A DNA stretch of 64,000 bases from Cellulophaga sp. Hel_I_12 (GTDB lineage Bacteria > Bacteroidota > Bacteroidia > Flavobacteriales > Flavobacteriaceae). The stretch lies in assembly GCF_000799565.1 (NCBI RefSeq), contig NZ_JUHB01000001.1:3413501-3477500 (forward strand), in the 5' to 3' direction. The notes under the pieces are model-generated. The model was given only the letters and a program-made list of their open reading frames with translations. It ran no database searches and had not been told where the DNA came from. A program made the translations under genes and the position numbers. Shown here piece by piece: positions 18,343 through 26,490 of this stretch (positions are counted from its first letter, which is position 1; every line of letters starts with the position of its first letter).

Positions 18343-19041
18343 TTATTCGAAAGTAAAGTTAATAAAAACACCTCTTGTTCTCATACCATCTAAGTTACCG
18401 GTCCAAGGACTATTAGGGTCATTATCTGGGATTAACTCGTCATTGATGGCAAAAACGCCTCGAATAGAGGGTGCAAATTTAAAATATTCTAAGTAAAAAT
18501 CGATACCAAAACCTAATTCCAAATTATAGTTGTTTTTTGTCATTCTAAAAGTGCCCGAAGAATTATCATCTACGCTATCTTCGTTACTTCCTAAGTTTAA
18601 GGCATAGGCCGCCCCGCCAATGACAAAAGGCTTCCAGTTACCAATTCTTTTTGTGCTTACTTTTAAAAGTAAAGGAAAGTTAATGTAGGTAGATTTCACT
18701 TCTCTAATGGCTCTATTTTCGTCGGAAAAGCCTCTAAAACCAATCGTTCTTTGCGCATAGAATAATCCTGGTTCAAAACGTACATCTAAAAATTTATTTA
18801 GCCGCACTTCACCAATCAAGCCAACATTAAAACCAGCGGTTGTAGACACTAAAATATCGCCAATATCAGGGACTTCTTTGTAGTTGAACTTAAAATCATA
18901 CTGATTAAAACCCAAAAAATAACCCCAATTTAATAATTTTTCATCTTCAGTGGCAATGTTGAGGACGGGCTTTTCGTTAAACTGTGCTTTCATTGTTAGA
19001 CTTATAAATAGGCCTAAAAACAGTAAAATAATATTCTTCAT
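18343..19041 (-). CDS. porT: PorT/SprT, type IX secretion and gliding outer-membrane barrel protein
   Basis: A 232-residue protein with a cleavable signal peptide (about residues 1-19, ending MKAQ) and an eight-strand barrel pattern typical of the PorT family. Strands of alternating aromatics run to a C-terminal GVFINFTFE. PorT (SprT in Flavobacterium) is required for type IX secretion and gliding. The gene follows the menaquinone methyltransferase by 3 bp, an arrangement I associate with porT in flavobacteria. A generic outer membrane beta-barrel is the fallback reading. Identity rests on family resemblance and context. Confidence 0.75.
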   Translation of the reverse strand: MKNIILLFLGLFISLTMKAQFNEKPVLNIATEDEKLLNWGYFLGFNQYDFKFNYKEVPDIGDILVSTTAGFNVGLIGEVRLNKFLDVRFEPGLFYAQRTIGFRGFSDENRAIREVKSTYINFPLLLKVSTKRIGNWKPFVIGGAAYALNLGSNEDSVDDNSSGTFRMTKNNYNLELGFGIDFYLEYFKFAPSIRGVFAINDELIPDNDPNSPWTGNLDGMRTRGVFINFTFE

Positions 19042-19044
19042 ACC

Positions 19045-19773
19045 TTATTTTGTAGCTACGTATATAGAAGCTACCCCAAGTGTTTGAGGTTTGTTCTCTA
19101 TATCTATAAACCCAATTTTCTCCAAAATATTGTTGAAAGCTTTTCCATGCGGAAAAACAGCGGCCGATTCCGAAAGGTATTCATAGGCGACATCATCTTT
19201 AGAAAATAAGCGGCCAATCTTAGGTAAAATACGTTTTGTATAGAAATTATAACCTTGTTTAAAGGGTGTTTTAGTAGGTACAGAAGTCTCTAAAACCACC
19301 AAATTACCTCCTTTTTTTAACACTCTGTAAATTTCGGATAGCCCTATTTCAAGGTTTTCAAAATTCCGGACTCCAAAGGCAACAGTAACAGCATCAAAAG
19401 TATTTTCTTCAAAAGGTAAGTCTTCACTGTCGCCAACCACCATATCAATGGTACTGTTTAGTTTTTTTTCAGTGACCTTTTTTTGTCCTACGGCCAACAT
19501 TCCAGGAGAAATATCTAAACCTATTATTTTTGAGGCACCTGTTTCAATTAAATTAATAGCCAAATCACCTGTTCCCGTAGCAATATCTAAAATAGAATCA
19601 GGATTTTTATTTTTTAAAATAGCCACAACTCTTTTTCGCCATTTGATATCAATACCAAATGAAATAACACGGTTTAAACCATCGTAATTTGTAGAGATGG
19701 TATCGAACATTCGGGTTACTTGTTCTTTTTTTCCTAGCTCGGAATTTTTATAAGGAGTAACTTTTTTACTCAT
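19045..19773 (-). CDS. ubiE: Demethylmenaquinone methyltransferase (UbiE/MenG)
   Basis: This S-adenosylmethionine enzyme performs the last methylation of menaquinone. The 242-residue protein has [16 protein letters not shown] near the N-terminus, [12 protein letters not shown] (motif I), and [19 protein letters not shown] followed by FGVRNF, all diagnostic of UbiE/MenG. The frame is open upstream, but the ATG at 19773 is preferred. It begins [12 protein letters not shown], and a TATCTTTG -7 box lies 16 bp ahead of it, so earlier codons would not be transcribed. Menaquinone is the quinone used by Nqr elsewhere in this window. porT follows at 3 bp. Confidence 0.95.
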   Translation of the reverse strand: MSKKVTPYKNSELGKKEQVTRMFDTISTNYDGLNRVISFGIDIKWRKRVVAILKNKNPDSILDIATGTGDLAINLIETGASKIIGLDISPGMLAVGQKKVTEKKLNSTIDMVVGDSEDLPFEENTFDAVTVAFGVRNFENLEIGLSEIYRVLKKGGNLVVLETSVPTKTPFKQGYNFYTKRILPKIGRLFSKDDVAYEYLSESAAVFPHGKAFNNILEKIGFIDIENKPQTLGVASIYVATK

Positions 19774-19788
19774 GGACGCAATTTTTAG

Positions 19789-19796
19789 CAAAGATA
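19789..19796 (-). promoter_or_regulatory. -7 promoter box for ubiE-porT
   Basis: The minus strand reads TATCTTTG, an exact match, 15 bp before the chosen ATG. It gives a very short leader and fixes the start of ubiE. Confidence 0.6.
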
Positions 19797-19986
19797 CAAT
19801 TTCGTATTTGCTTATTGTCCCTATGAAGAACAATAAACTTACAGGTTTTTTGTTTTTAAAGGCTACAATTTAATTTCATGAAAATTTATTTATGTAATTT
19901 TACAGCCTAAATTAATTCAAACTTTTCATAAAAAAACGGGCTTAATACCCGTTCCTATTAAAGGAAATTCCAATTTAGAAAAACCT

Positions 19987-20040
19987 ATGACACTTGAAAA
20001 TGGGTATACAGTAATGGAAAACAACATTTGTAACAAATGA
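19987..20040 (+). CDS. Possible 17-codon leader ORF overlapping the trkA start
   Basis: An ATG at 19987 opens a 17-codon frame ending in TGA at 20038-20040. The stop overlaps the trkA ATG as ATGA, the usual geometry of translational coupling. The frame stays open well upstream but has no other NTG codon. A short hairpin (AACGGG/CCCGTT at 19935-19953) lies ahead of it. Whether it is translated is unknown; chance is a real alternative for so short a frame. Confidence 0.3.
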   Translation: MTLENGYTVMENNICNK

Positions 20041-21386
20041 AAATTATCATAGCAGGAGCTGGTGAAGTGGGGTTTCACTTAGCAAAGTTGCTTTCATACG
20101 AATCCCAAGACATTACCCTAATTGATAGCGTAAAAGAAAGTTTGGCGTATGCAGATTCGCACTTAGACATTCGTGTACTAAAAGGTGATGCTACATCAAT
20201 ATCCTTGTTACTAGAGGCTCAGGTAGAGAAATCAGATTTAGTTATTGGAGTCACTTCATCCGAAACTACAAATATTACCCTGTGTTTATTAGCAAAGCAA
20301 TTAGGTTGTAAAAAAACAATTGCTCGTATATCAAATACAGAATTCAAAAAAAATAAATCACTCGTAGATTTCAAAAAATTAGGGATTGATGAATTAATTT
20401 CCCCTGAAGAACTTGCGGCGGAAGAGATACAGTTATTGCTCAATCAATCAGCATTTAACGATACCTATGAGTTTGAAGAAGGGGCACTGATTATGTGCGG
20501 CGTTTCCTTGCCAAAATCAGCTCCTTTTGTTGGAAAAACAGTAAAAGAGGCTGCTCAGATATTTCCGGAACTTAATTTTATGCCTATTGCTTTACAAAGA
20601 ACAGGCACCCAATTTACAATTATTCCTCGCGGGGATACCGTTTTTCAAGAGGAAGACCAGGTATATTTTATTACCGCTAAAGAAGGGGTAAGCGAGTTGT
20701 ACAAGTTAACGGGAATGGTGAAAAGAGATATAAAAAATGTGATGATTCTCGGAGGTAGTAAAGTGGGATACAAAACGGCTCGCGACCTTTGTAAAAATAA
20801 ATTTAATGTAAAGCTTATTGAAATTAATAAAGAAAAAGCATTTGATCTAGCTGAAGAATTACCCAATGCACTTATCATTAATGGTGATGGTAGAAATGTT
20901 GAATTATTAGATGAAGAAAGTCTAAGTGCCATGGATGCTTTTATTGCCGTAACTGGTAATTCTGAAACTAATATTATGTCTTGTTTAGTTGCAAAATCTA
21001 AAAACATTAAAAAAACCATTGCCATGGTTGAAAATATGGACTATTTTCAGCTTTCCCACTCCATAGGGATTGATACCCTAATCAATAAAAAATTATTAGC
21101 AGCGAATAATATATTTCGATATATCAGAAGGGGAGAGGTGGTTGCTTTAACACGACTCAATAATTTAAACGCCGAAATTTTAGAATTTATCGTGAAGTCA
21201 GGTTCTTCTGTAAATGGTAAAAGTATAAAGGAATTAGATTTTCCTAAAGATGCGACGATTGGTGGTGTTATTAAAGATGGTCTTGGCATCATTGCTTTAG
21301 GCGATTTTAAAATTGAAGAAGGGGATAGAGTGGTCGTTTGTTGTTTGCCTAGTGCCATTCCTAAAATTGAAAAAATGTTTCTTTAA
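20037..21386 (+). CDS. trkA: Trk system potassium uptake regulatory protein TrkA
   Basis: This peripheral cytoplasmic protein gates the TrkH potassium channel in response to nucleotides. It has the full-length double arrangement: RCK-N domain 1 starting IIIAGAGEVGFHLAK (residues 3-17), a TrkA-C domain, a second RCK-N starting VMILGGSKVGYKTA near residue 235, and a second TrkA-C. At 449 residues it matches the E. coli-like form. The stop and the trkH ATG overlap by one base (TAATG), so they are co-translated. Confidence 0.95.
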   Translation: MKIIIAGAGEVGFHLAKLLSYESQDITLIDSVKESLAYADSHLDIRVLKGDATSISLLLEAQVEKSDLVIGVTSSETTNITLCLLAKQLGCKKTIARISNTEFKKNKSLVDFKKLGIDELISPEELAAEEIQLLLNQSAFNDTYEFEEGALIMCGVSLPKSAPFVGKTVKEAAQIFPELNFMPIALQRTGTQFTIIPRGDTVFQEEDQVYFITAKEGVSELYKLTGMVKRDIKNVMILGGSKVGYKTARDLCKNKFNVKLIEINKEKAFDLAEELPNALIINGDGRNVELLDEESLSAMDAFIAVTGNSETNIMSCLVAKSKNIKKTIAMVENMDYFQLSHSIGIDTLINKKLLAANNIFRYIRRGEVVALTRLNNLNAEILEFIVKSGSSVNGKSIKELDFPKDATIGGVIKDGLGIIALGDFKIEEGDRVVVCCLPSAIPKIEKMFL

Positions 21387-22876
21387 TGAGACTTAATTAC
21401 AAGATAATTTTTCACTTGATGGGACTTTTGATACTCTGTAATGGAGGTTTCATGGTTCTGGCTGCTGTGATTAGTGGAATCTATAAAGATGGTGTTACCA
21501 TCGATATTGCTTTAGCCGCTGTTGTAACAATGATAGTGGGTACTTTAGCCATGTTTTTAACCCGAAGCCATGAAAAAGAAGTAGGCCGAAAAGAGGGGTA
21601 TATTATTGTTACTTTTGGTTGGTTAATCATGTCTATATCGGGGGTTTTGCCTTATATTTTTTCCGGAGCTATCCCAGATTTAACAAACGCTTTTTTCGAA
21701 ACTATTTCAGGCTATACCACTACGGGAGCTTCAATTTTAGATGATATTGAAGTGTTGCCGGAAGGCATTTTATTTTGGCGTAGTTTAACACATTGGATTG
21801 GTGGAATGGGTATTATCGTTTTAGCCATTGCTATTTTACCCTTGTTAGGGATTGGAGGAATGCAACTCTTTGCTGCAGAAGCACCAGGGCCCGCAGGAGA
21901 TAAATTACATCCTAGAATTACAGATACAGCCAAACGCCTTTGGTTAATTTATTTTGGCTATACCGTGGCAGAGACTATTTTATTAAAGTTGGCTGGGATG
22001 TCTTTCTTTGACGCTATAAATCATTCTTTAGCGACCTTATCAACAGGTGGTTTTTCAACTAAAAATTTAAGTGTTGCTTATTGGAATGATCAGCCCTTAA
22101 TTCAATACATCATCATGCTCTTTATGTTTTTGGCAGGAACTAATTTTGTTTTAAGTTACTATGCTTTTAAAGGCAAAGTGCAAAAAGTATTGCATGATGA
22201 GGAGTTTAAATTTTATAGCATTTTTGTCATATCTTTTACCATCATAGCAGCATTAGTCATTTTTTTTAAAGCAAACGTAGAAACCTCAGACTACCACCCT
22301 ATGGTTTTTGGCGAAGCAGAAAGTGCTTTTAGACATTCACTTTTCCAAGTTTTATCGGTCATCACTACCACGGGATTTGTAAGTGCTGATTTCACGAGTT
22401 GGACACCCTTCTTGACTATTTTCTTTTTCGGTCTCATGTTTTTAGGAGGATGCGCGGGTTCAACGGCGGGTGGTATTAAGGTAATGCGCCACTTGCTAAT
22501 TATTAAAAACGGATTATTAGAATTTAAGCGCACTTTACATGTTAATGCGGTGATTCCTGTTCGGTATAATAATAAAACAGTACGGGAACATATTGTTTAC
22601 AATATTATAGCCTTCTTTGTATTGTATATGCTGCTCTTCATCATAGGCTCTTTAGTCTTGGGTGCCTTAGGTTTAGATTTTACGTCGGCCATTGGTGGTG
22701 CTGCATCCTCTTTAGGGAACGTAGGTCCGGCTTTAGGGACACTTAATCCACTGAGTAATTTTAATAGTTTGCCAGCTTTAGGTAAATGGTGGTGCGGCTT
22801 TTTAATGCTTTTAGGGAGGTTAGAGCTTTTTACGGTATTGATCTTGTTTACGCCGTATTTCTGGAAGAAGATGTAA
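21386..22876 (+). CDS. trkH: Trk system potassium transporter TrkH
   Basis: This is the membrane channel subunit for potassium uptake. The 496-residue protein has about ten to twelve transmembrane helices. The four pore-loop selectivity segments include SGYTTTGAS near residue 110, STGGFS near residue 220, TTTGFV near residue 330 and SLGNVGP near residue 445. These are the TrkH/KtrB hallmarks, each with the key Gly. It forms a two-gene operon with trkA. No clear terminator follows on the plus strand. Confidence 0.95.
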   Translation: MRLNYKIIFHLMGLLILCNGGFMVLAAVISGIYKDGVTIDIALAAVVTMIVGTLAMFLTRSHEKEVGRKEGYIIVTFGWLIMSISGVLPYIFSGAIPDLTNAFFETISGYTTTGASILDDIEVLPEGILFWRSLTHWIGGMGIIVLAIAILPLLGIGGMQLFAAEAPGPAGDKLHPRITDTAKRLWLIYFGYTVAETILLKLAGMSFFDAINHSLATLSTGGFSTKNLSVAYWNDQPLIQYIIMLFMFLAGTNFVLSYYAFKGKVQKVLHDEEFKFYSIFVISFTIIAALVIFFKANVETSDYHPMVFGEAESAFRHSLFQVLSVITTTGFVSADFTSWTPFLTIFFFGLMFLGGCAGSTAGGIKVMRHLLIIKNGLLEFKRTLHVNAVIPVRYNNKTVREHIVYNIIAFFVLYMLLFIIGSLVLGALGLDFTSAIGGAASSLGNVGPALGTLNPLSNFNSLPALGKWWCGFLMLLGRLELFTVLILFTPYFWKKM

Positions 22877-23000
22877 TGGTGCTATGCTTTAGGCTTTTGA
22901 GCCATATGCAAAAGTGTTGAGTTTTAAGTTTTGTTTTAAATAGTAAAACATACTTTTGAAGTTTCTACAATAGTATTTAATTTTCATTCGAGCCTGCATC

Positions 23001-23030
23001 AAAAAAAAGCCTCAATAAAAAATTGAGGCC
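23001..23030 (-). terminator. Terminator downstream of the aminotransferase gene
   Basis: GCCTCAAT (23009-23016) pairs with ATTGAGGC (23022-23029), followed on the minus strand by eight Ts. It ends the desaturase-aminotransferase unit. Confidence 0.85.
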
Positions 23031-23058
23031 TTATTGTTACGCATGATATGTATTAGGT

Positions 23059-24252
23059 TTAAAGCGTTACCGCCTTTTTTATTCTTGCTAAAGCTTCTGT
23101 AATTTGATCTTCACTAGCGGCATAAGAAATTCGAATGCAATTATTGTTTCCGAAAGAATCTCCTGCAACGGTAGCTACATTGGCAGCTTCTAATAAATAC
23201 ATTGACAAGTCAGAAGAATTTGTAATTTTAGTTCCGTTTAAAGTCTTGCCAAAATACGCTGTTACATTTGGGAAAACATAAAACGCACCTTCTGGCTCGT
23301 TACATATAAATCCAGGAATGTCTTTTAGTAAGCCTAAAATTAGTTTTCTGCGCTCTTTGAACTTATCTACCATAAAGCTAATTCGACTTACGGGTTCTAA
23401 TAGGGCAGTAATCACAGCACGTTGCGCAATGCAATTGGCTCCGCTCGTTACTTGTCCTTGCAGTTTATTACAGGCACGTGCAATATATGTTGGTGCACCT
23501 ATGTATCCAATTCTCCAGCCGGTCATAGCAAAAGCCTTTGCAACACCGTTAACGGTAACTGTTCTCTCGAACATATCAGGAAATTCAGCCATAGAAGCAT
23601 GTGGCGTTACCCCATAATTAATGTGTTCGTAGATTTCATCACTTACGACAACTATTTGTGGATGCTTCTGAAGTACATCTGCCAAGGCTCTTAATTCTTC
23701 TTTACTATAGATAGAGCCAGTAGGGTTACAAGGTGAACTGTACCATAGCATTTTAGTTTTTGGCGTAATTGCAGCTTCTAACTGTTCGGGTGTCATTTTA
23801 AAATTATTCTCTATAGAAGTAGGTACTTCTACGGGGACACCTTCGGCAAGTTGTACAATATCACTATAGCTTACCCAATACGGGCAAGGCAAAATAACTT
23901 CGTCTCCTTTATTTAAACAAACCTGAGCTACATTGTATAAAGATTGTTTTGCGCCAGTAGAAACCACTATTTGCGGTTGGGTATAGCTTAACCGATTATC
24001 TCTTTTAAATTTAGTGATAATCGCCTCTTTTAATTCAACATACCCATCCACCGGAGAGTATGAATTATAATTATCATTTATAGCTTGAATAGCAGCATCT
24101 TTTATGTAATCTGGAGTATTAAAGTCAGGTTCCCCCAGACTAAGTCCGATGATATCTTTACCTTCAGCTTTTAATTCTCTTGCTTTTGCTGCCATGGCAA
24201 GGGTTGCAGAGATTGCTAATTTGTTGACCCTATCTGATAATTGATTGCTCAT
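23059..24252 (-). CDS. aspC: Class I pyridoxal phosphate aminotransferase (aspartate aminotransferase type)
   Basis: A 397-residue fold-type I aminotransferase of the bacterial AspC (I-gamma) group. Visible features are the N-terminal GLSLGEPDFNTP, WVSYSDI, the cofactor-binding SSPCNPTGSIYS and DEIYEH. The PLP-lysine segment is VNGVAKAFAMTGWRIGY near residue 235. A C-terminal RISYA Arg binds the substrate carboxylate. It most likely interconverts aspartate and oxaloacetate, though this group includes enzymes with broader substrates. It follows the desaturase gene by 16 bp. Confidence 0.9.
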   Translation of the reverse strand: MSNQLSDRVNKLAISATLAMAAKARELKAEGKDIIGLSLGEPDFNTPDYIKDAAIQAINDNYNSYSPVDGYVELKEAIITKFKRDNRLSYTQPQIVVSTGAKQSLYNVAQVCLNKGDEVILPCPYWVSYSDIVQLAEGVPVEVPTSIENNFKMTPEQLEAAITPKTKMLWYSSPCNPTGSIYSKEELRALADVLQKHPQIVVVSDEIYEHINYGVTPHASMAEFPDMFERTVTVNGVAKAFAMTGWRIGYIGAPTYIARACNKLQGQVTSGANCIAQRAVITALLEPVSRISFMVDKFKERRKLILGLLKDIPGFICNEPEGAFYVFPNVTAYFGKTLNGTKITNSSDLSMYLLEAANVATVAGDSFGNNNCIRISYAASEDQITEALARIKKAVTL

Positions 24253-24268
24253 ATGTTACACCGGTTTT

Positions 24269-25369
24269 CTAATACTGTAAAGTAGGTTTTTTACCCAACT
24301 GCTTTAAGTGATTGAAATGCGAAAATATAGCTTTTCTTGTTGTCTTGTATTCGTTGTAGGGCAAATTAAACTCCTTCGCAGTTTCTTTTACAATTTTTGC
24401 AATTTTCGTGTAATGCACGTGGCTAATGTTAGGAAAAATATGGTGTTCTACTTGGTGATTTAGGCCACCAGTAAACCAATTTACTATTTTGTTTTTTGTT
24501 CCAAAATTAACCGTTGTGAACAGTTGGTGTATGGCCCAAGTATTTTTCATGGTTCCAGTTTTATCTGGCAATGGTGTTTCAGCTTGATCAACAACGTGTG
24601 CTAACTGAAACGTTACACTTAAAATAACACCAGCAACATAATGCATAACAAAAAAGCCAATAAGGATTTGCCACCAAGCAATATCTAAAATGAGCATTGG
24701 TAAAACAATCCAAATACTAACATATATTATTTTGGTAATGACTAATTTACTCCAATTCATTACAGGATTAGGTAATTTACCATACGAAAGTTTGCGCTTG
24801 GTATAGCGGTACATTTGTTGAAAGTCTGTTGTAATGGCCCAATTAAATGTCAATAATCCGTACAATAGAACAGAATAATAATGTTGAAATTTATGGTGCT
24901 TTCTCCATTCAGAATGTTCTGAAAAGCGTAAAATTCTTCCTGCTTCTAAATCCTCATCATGTTCGTGAATATTAGTGTAGGTATGGTGTAGCACATTGTG
25001 TTGAACTTGCCAGTTGTACACATTTCCGGCAAGAATATAAATACTGCTTCCCATTATTTTATTGACCCACTTTTTATTAGAATAGGAACCGTGGTTCCCA
25101 TCGTGCATCACATTCATCCCTACGCCGGCCATACCAATACCTATTAAGATAGTTAGCAATAGATTTGCCCAGATAGGAAGTCCTAAAGTTAAAATTAAGA
25201 AGTAGGGAGCTAAAAATAAAGTGAACATAATGGCTGTTTTTAAATGCAAACGCCAATCACCTGTTTTTTTTAATTTATTTTCCTTGAAGTAATCGTTAAC
25301 TCTCTTATTCAGTGTCTTGAAAAAATCCGTAGAATCCTTTCTTGAAAATCGAATGGTTTCTTTACTCAT
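24269..25369 (-). CDS. Membrane fatty acid (acyl-CoA) desaturase
   Basis: A 366-residue diiron desaturase embedded in the inner membrane. It introduces double bonds into acyl chains, which keeps membranes fluid in the cold. All three histidine boxes are present: HDGNH near residue 90, HNVLHH around residue 125, and HQVEHH near residue 305. Paired hydrophobic helices lie at about 45-90 and 180-250. The HQVEHH form is typical of front-end or DesA3-like desaturases, but the regiospecificity cannot be deduced. It has its own -7 box and leads a two-gene unit with the aminotransferase, which seems functionally unrelated. Confidence 0.9.
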   Translation of the reverse strand: MSKETIRFSRKDSTDFFKTLNKRVNDYFKENKLKKTGDWRLHLKTAIMFTLFLAPYFLILTLGLPIWANLLLTILIGIGMAGVGMNVMHDGNHGSYSNKKWVNKIMGSSIYILAGNVYNWQVQHNVLHHTYTNIHEHDEDLEAGRILRFSEHSEWRKHHKFQHYYSVLLYGLLTFNWAITTDFQQMYRYTKRKLSYGKLPNPVMNWSKLVITKIIYVSIWIVLPMLILDIAWWQILIGFFVMHYVAGVILSVTFQLAHVVDQAETPLPDKTGTMKNTWAIHQLFTTVNFGTKNKIVNWFTGGLNHQVEHHIFPNISHVHYTKIAKIVKETAKEFNLPYNEYKTTRKAIFSHFNHLKQLGKKPTLQY

Positions 25370-25383
25370 AATATTGTTTTTTA

Positions 25384-25391
25384 CAAAGATA
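25384..25391 (-). promoter_or_regulatory. -7 promoter box for the desaturase gene
   Basis: The minus strand reads TATCTTTG, 14 bp before the desaturase ATG. No TTG was found at the -33 position. Confidence 0.55.
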
Positions 25392-25458
25392 AGTTAATTC
25401 AGAATGTATTAAAGTAAATAGGGCTCAAAAAAGGAAATAATTATGATTTATAAAATCT

Positions 25459-25466
25459 TATTTTTG
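25459..25466 (+). promoter_or_regulatory. -7 promoter box for rsmG
   Basis: TATTTTTG, an exact TAnnTTTG match, ends 22 bp before the rsmG ATG. It is divergent from the desaturase promoter 70 bp away. Confidence 0.5.
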
Positions 25467-25488
25467 CTTAAAATTTTCAATTTAAGAT

Positions 25489-26124
25489 ATGGATATTACA
25501 ATACTTTTAAACTATTTCCCGAATCTAACAGAAACACAAAAACAGCAATTTTTAAAATTATCAGAGCTCTATAAAGACTGGAATTTAAAAATAAATGTAG
25601 TTTCTAGAAAGGATATTGATGAATTATATGTGCGCCATGTTTTGCATTCTTTGGGAATTGCCAAAATTCAACAATTTTTACCAGGTTCAAAAATTATTGA
25701 TGTAGGTACTGGAGGGGGCTTTCCTGGCGTTCCGTTGGCGATTTTGTTTCCGGAAGTTCATTTTACCTTAGTGGATGCTATTGGAAAAAAAATAAAAGTG
25801 GTCGATGAGGTAGTGGAAGGTTTGGAGTTAACAAATGTGACGACCATCAATGATCGAGTAGAAAATGTAAAGGGAAAATTTGATTTTATAGTGAGTAGGG
25901 CGGTGGCGGCTATGCCTACTTTTACACATTGGGTTAAAGGGAAAATCAAAAAAGAATCTCTACACGAGCGGAAAAACGGAATATTGTATTTAAAAGGCGG
26001 TGATTTATCTGAGGAATTAAAGGAATATAGAATTGCAGAAATTTTTAACCTATCGGACTATTATAAAGAAGATTTCTTCGAAACGAAAAAAGTAGTGTAC
26101 CTCCCTTTAAAGTTTAGGGGATAA
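25489..26124 (+). CDS. rsmG: 16S rRNA (guanine(527)-N(7))-methyltransferase RsmG
   Basis: This enzyme methylates G527 in the 530 loop of 16S rRNA; its loss gives low-level streptomycin resistance in other bacteria. The 211-residue protein shows the RsmG-specific LNVVSRKD-like segment (read here as INVVSRKDIDELY), HVLHSLG, then IIDVGTGGGFPGVPLAI, the S-adenosylmethionine site near residue 70. VSRAVA is also present. It is a single-gene unit bounded by its own promoter and terminator. Confidence 0.95.
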   Translation: MDITILLNYFPNLTETQKQQFLKLSELYKDWNLKINVVSRKDIDELYVRHVLHSLGIAKIQQFLPGSKIIDVGTGGGFPGVPLAILFPEVHFTLVDAIGKKIKVVDEVVEGLELTNVTTINDRVENVKGKFDFIVSRAVAAMPTFTHWVKGKIKKESLHERKNGILYLKGGDLSEELKEYRIAEIFNLSDYYKEDFFETKKVVYLPLKFRG

Positions 26125-26168
26125 AAAAAGTTCTAGCAATGGTTTGTAATCATTACTAGAACTTTTTT
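26125..26168 (+). terminator. Terminator after rsmG
   Basis: AGTTCTAG pairs with CTAGAACT, and inside it AATG pairs with CATT, with A- and T-runs on the flanks. It begins immediately after the rsmG stop codon. Confidence 0.85.
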
Positions 26169-26189
26169 AAACTGTTTTTACTTATACGA

Positions 26190-26315
26190 CTACATGTGCA
26201 ATAATCTTAAATAAGATAATCTACAGTTTTTTGCATAATCTCTTATGTAGGTTTCAATACTTTTGAAGCTTACTGAGCTCTTGGCTTTTTTTCTGTTAAA
26301 TGCGCTTTCTTTCAT
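26190..26315 (-). CDS. Possible small basic protein, 41 residues
   Basis: An ATG at 26315 opens a 41-codon frame beginning MKESAFNRKKAKSS and ending RLLHM before TAG. The product is Lys/Arg-rich with a helical-looking middle (IETYIRDYAKNCRLSYLRLL). It lies alone between the rsmG and pruA terminators, facing the rsmG terminator. It has no TAnnTTTG box, only a 7-of-8 match (TAAATTTA) upstream. Codon use looks natural for this genome. I do not recognise a family, and chance remains possible. Confidence 0.4.
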   Translation of the reverse strand: MKESAFNRKKAKSSVSFKSIETYIRDYAKNCRLSYLRLLHM

Positions 26316-26416
26316 AATCCGTCTATTTTGATAAGTAAATTTAGCATATTTACTTTAGGTTTACAATTACTTAACGTTAAATTTACATTGAAAGTATATT
26401 TCTTCTAGTGAAAACT

Positions 26417-26452
26417 AAAAAAAAACCACTATATAATCAAGGTATATAGTGG
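26417..26452 (-). terminator. Terminator downstream of pruA
   Basis: CCACTATATA (26426-26435) and TATATAGTGG (26443-26452) form a 10-bp stem with a 7-nt loop, followed on the minus strand by a run of Ts. It lies about 40 bp after the pruA stop. Confidence 0.85.
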
Positions 26453-26490
26453 CTTTTGAACGCTAATAGCGTGGTACTTATGTTCGTGTG

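Noticed and set aside
19935..19953. Hairpin AACGGG/CCCGTT as a terminator
   Set aside because: Its T-run is on the minus strand, where no gene lies upstream of it. It may be part of the trkA leader instead.
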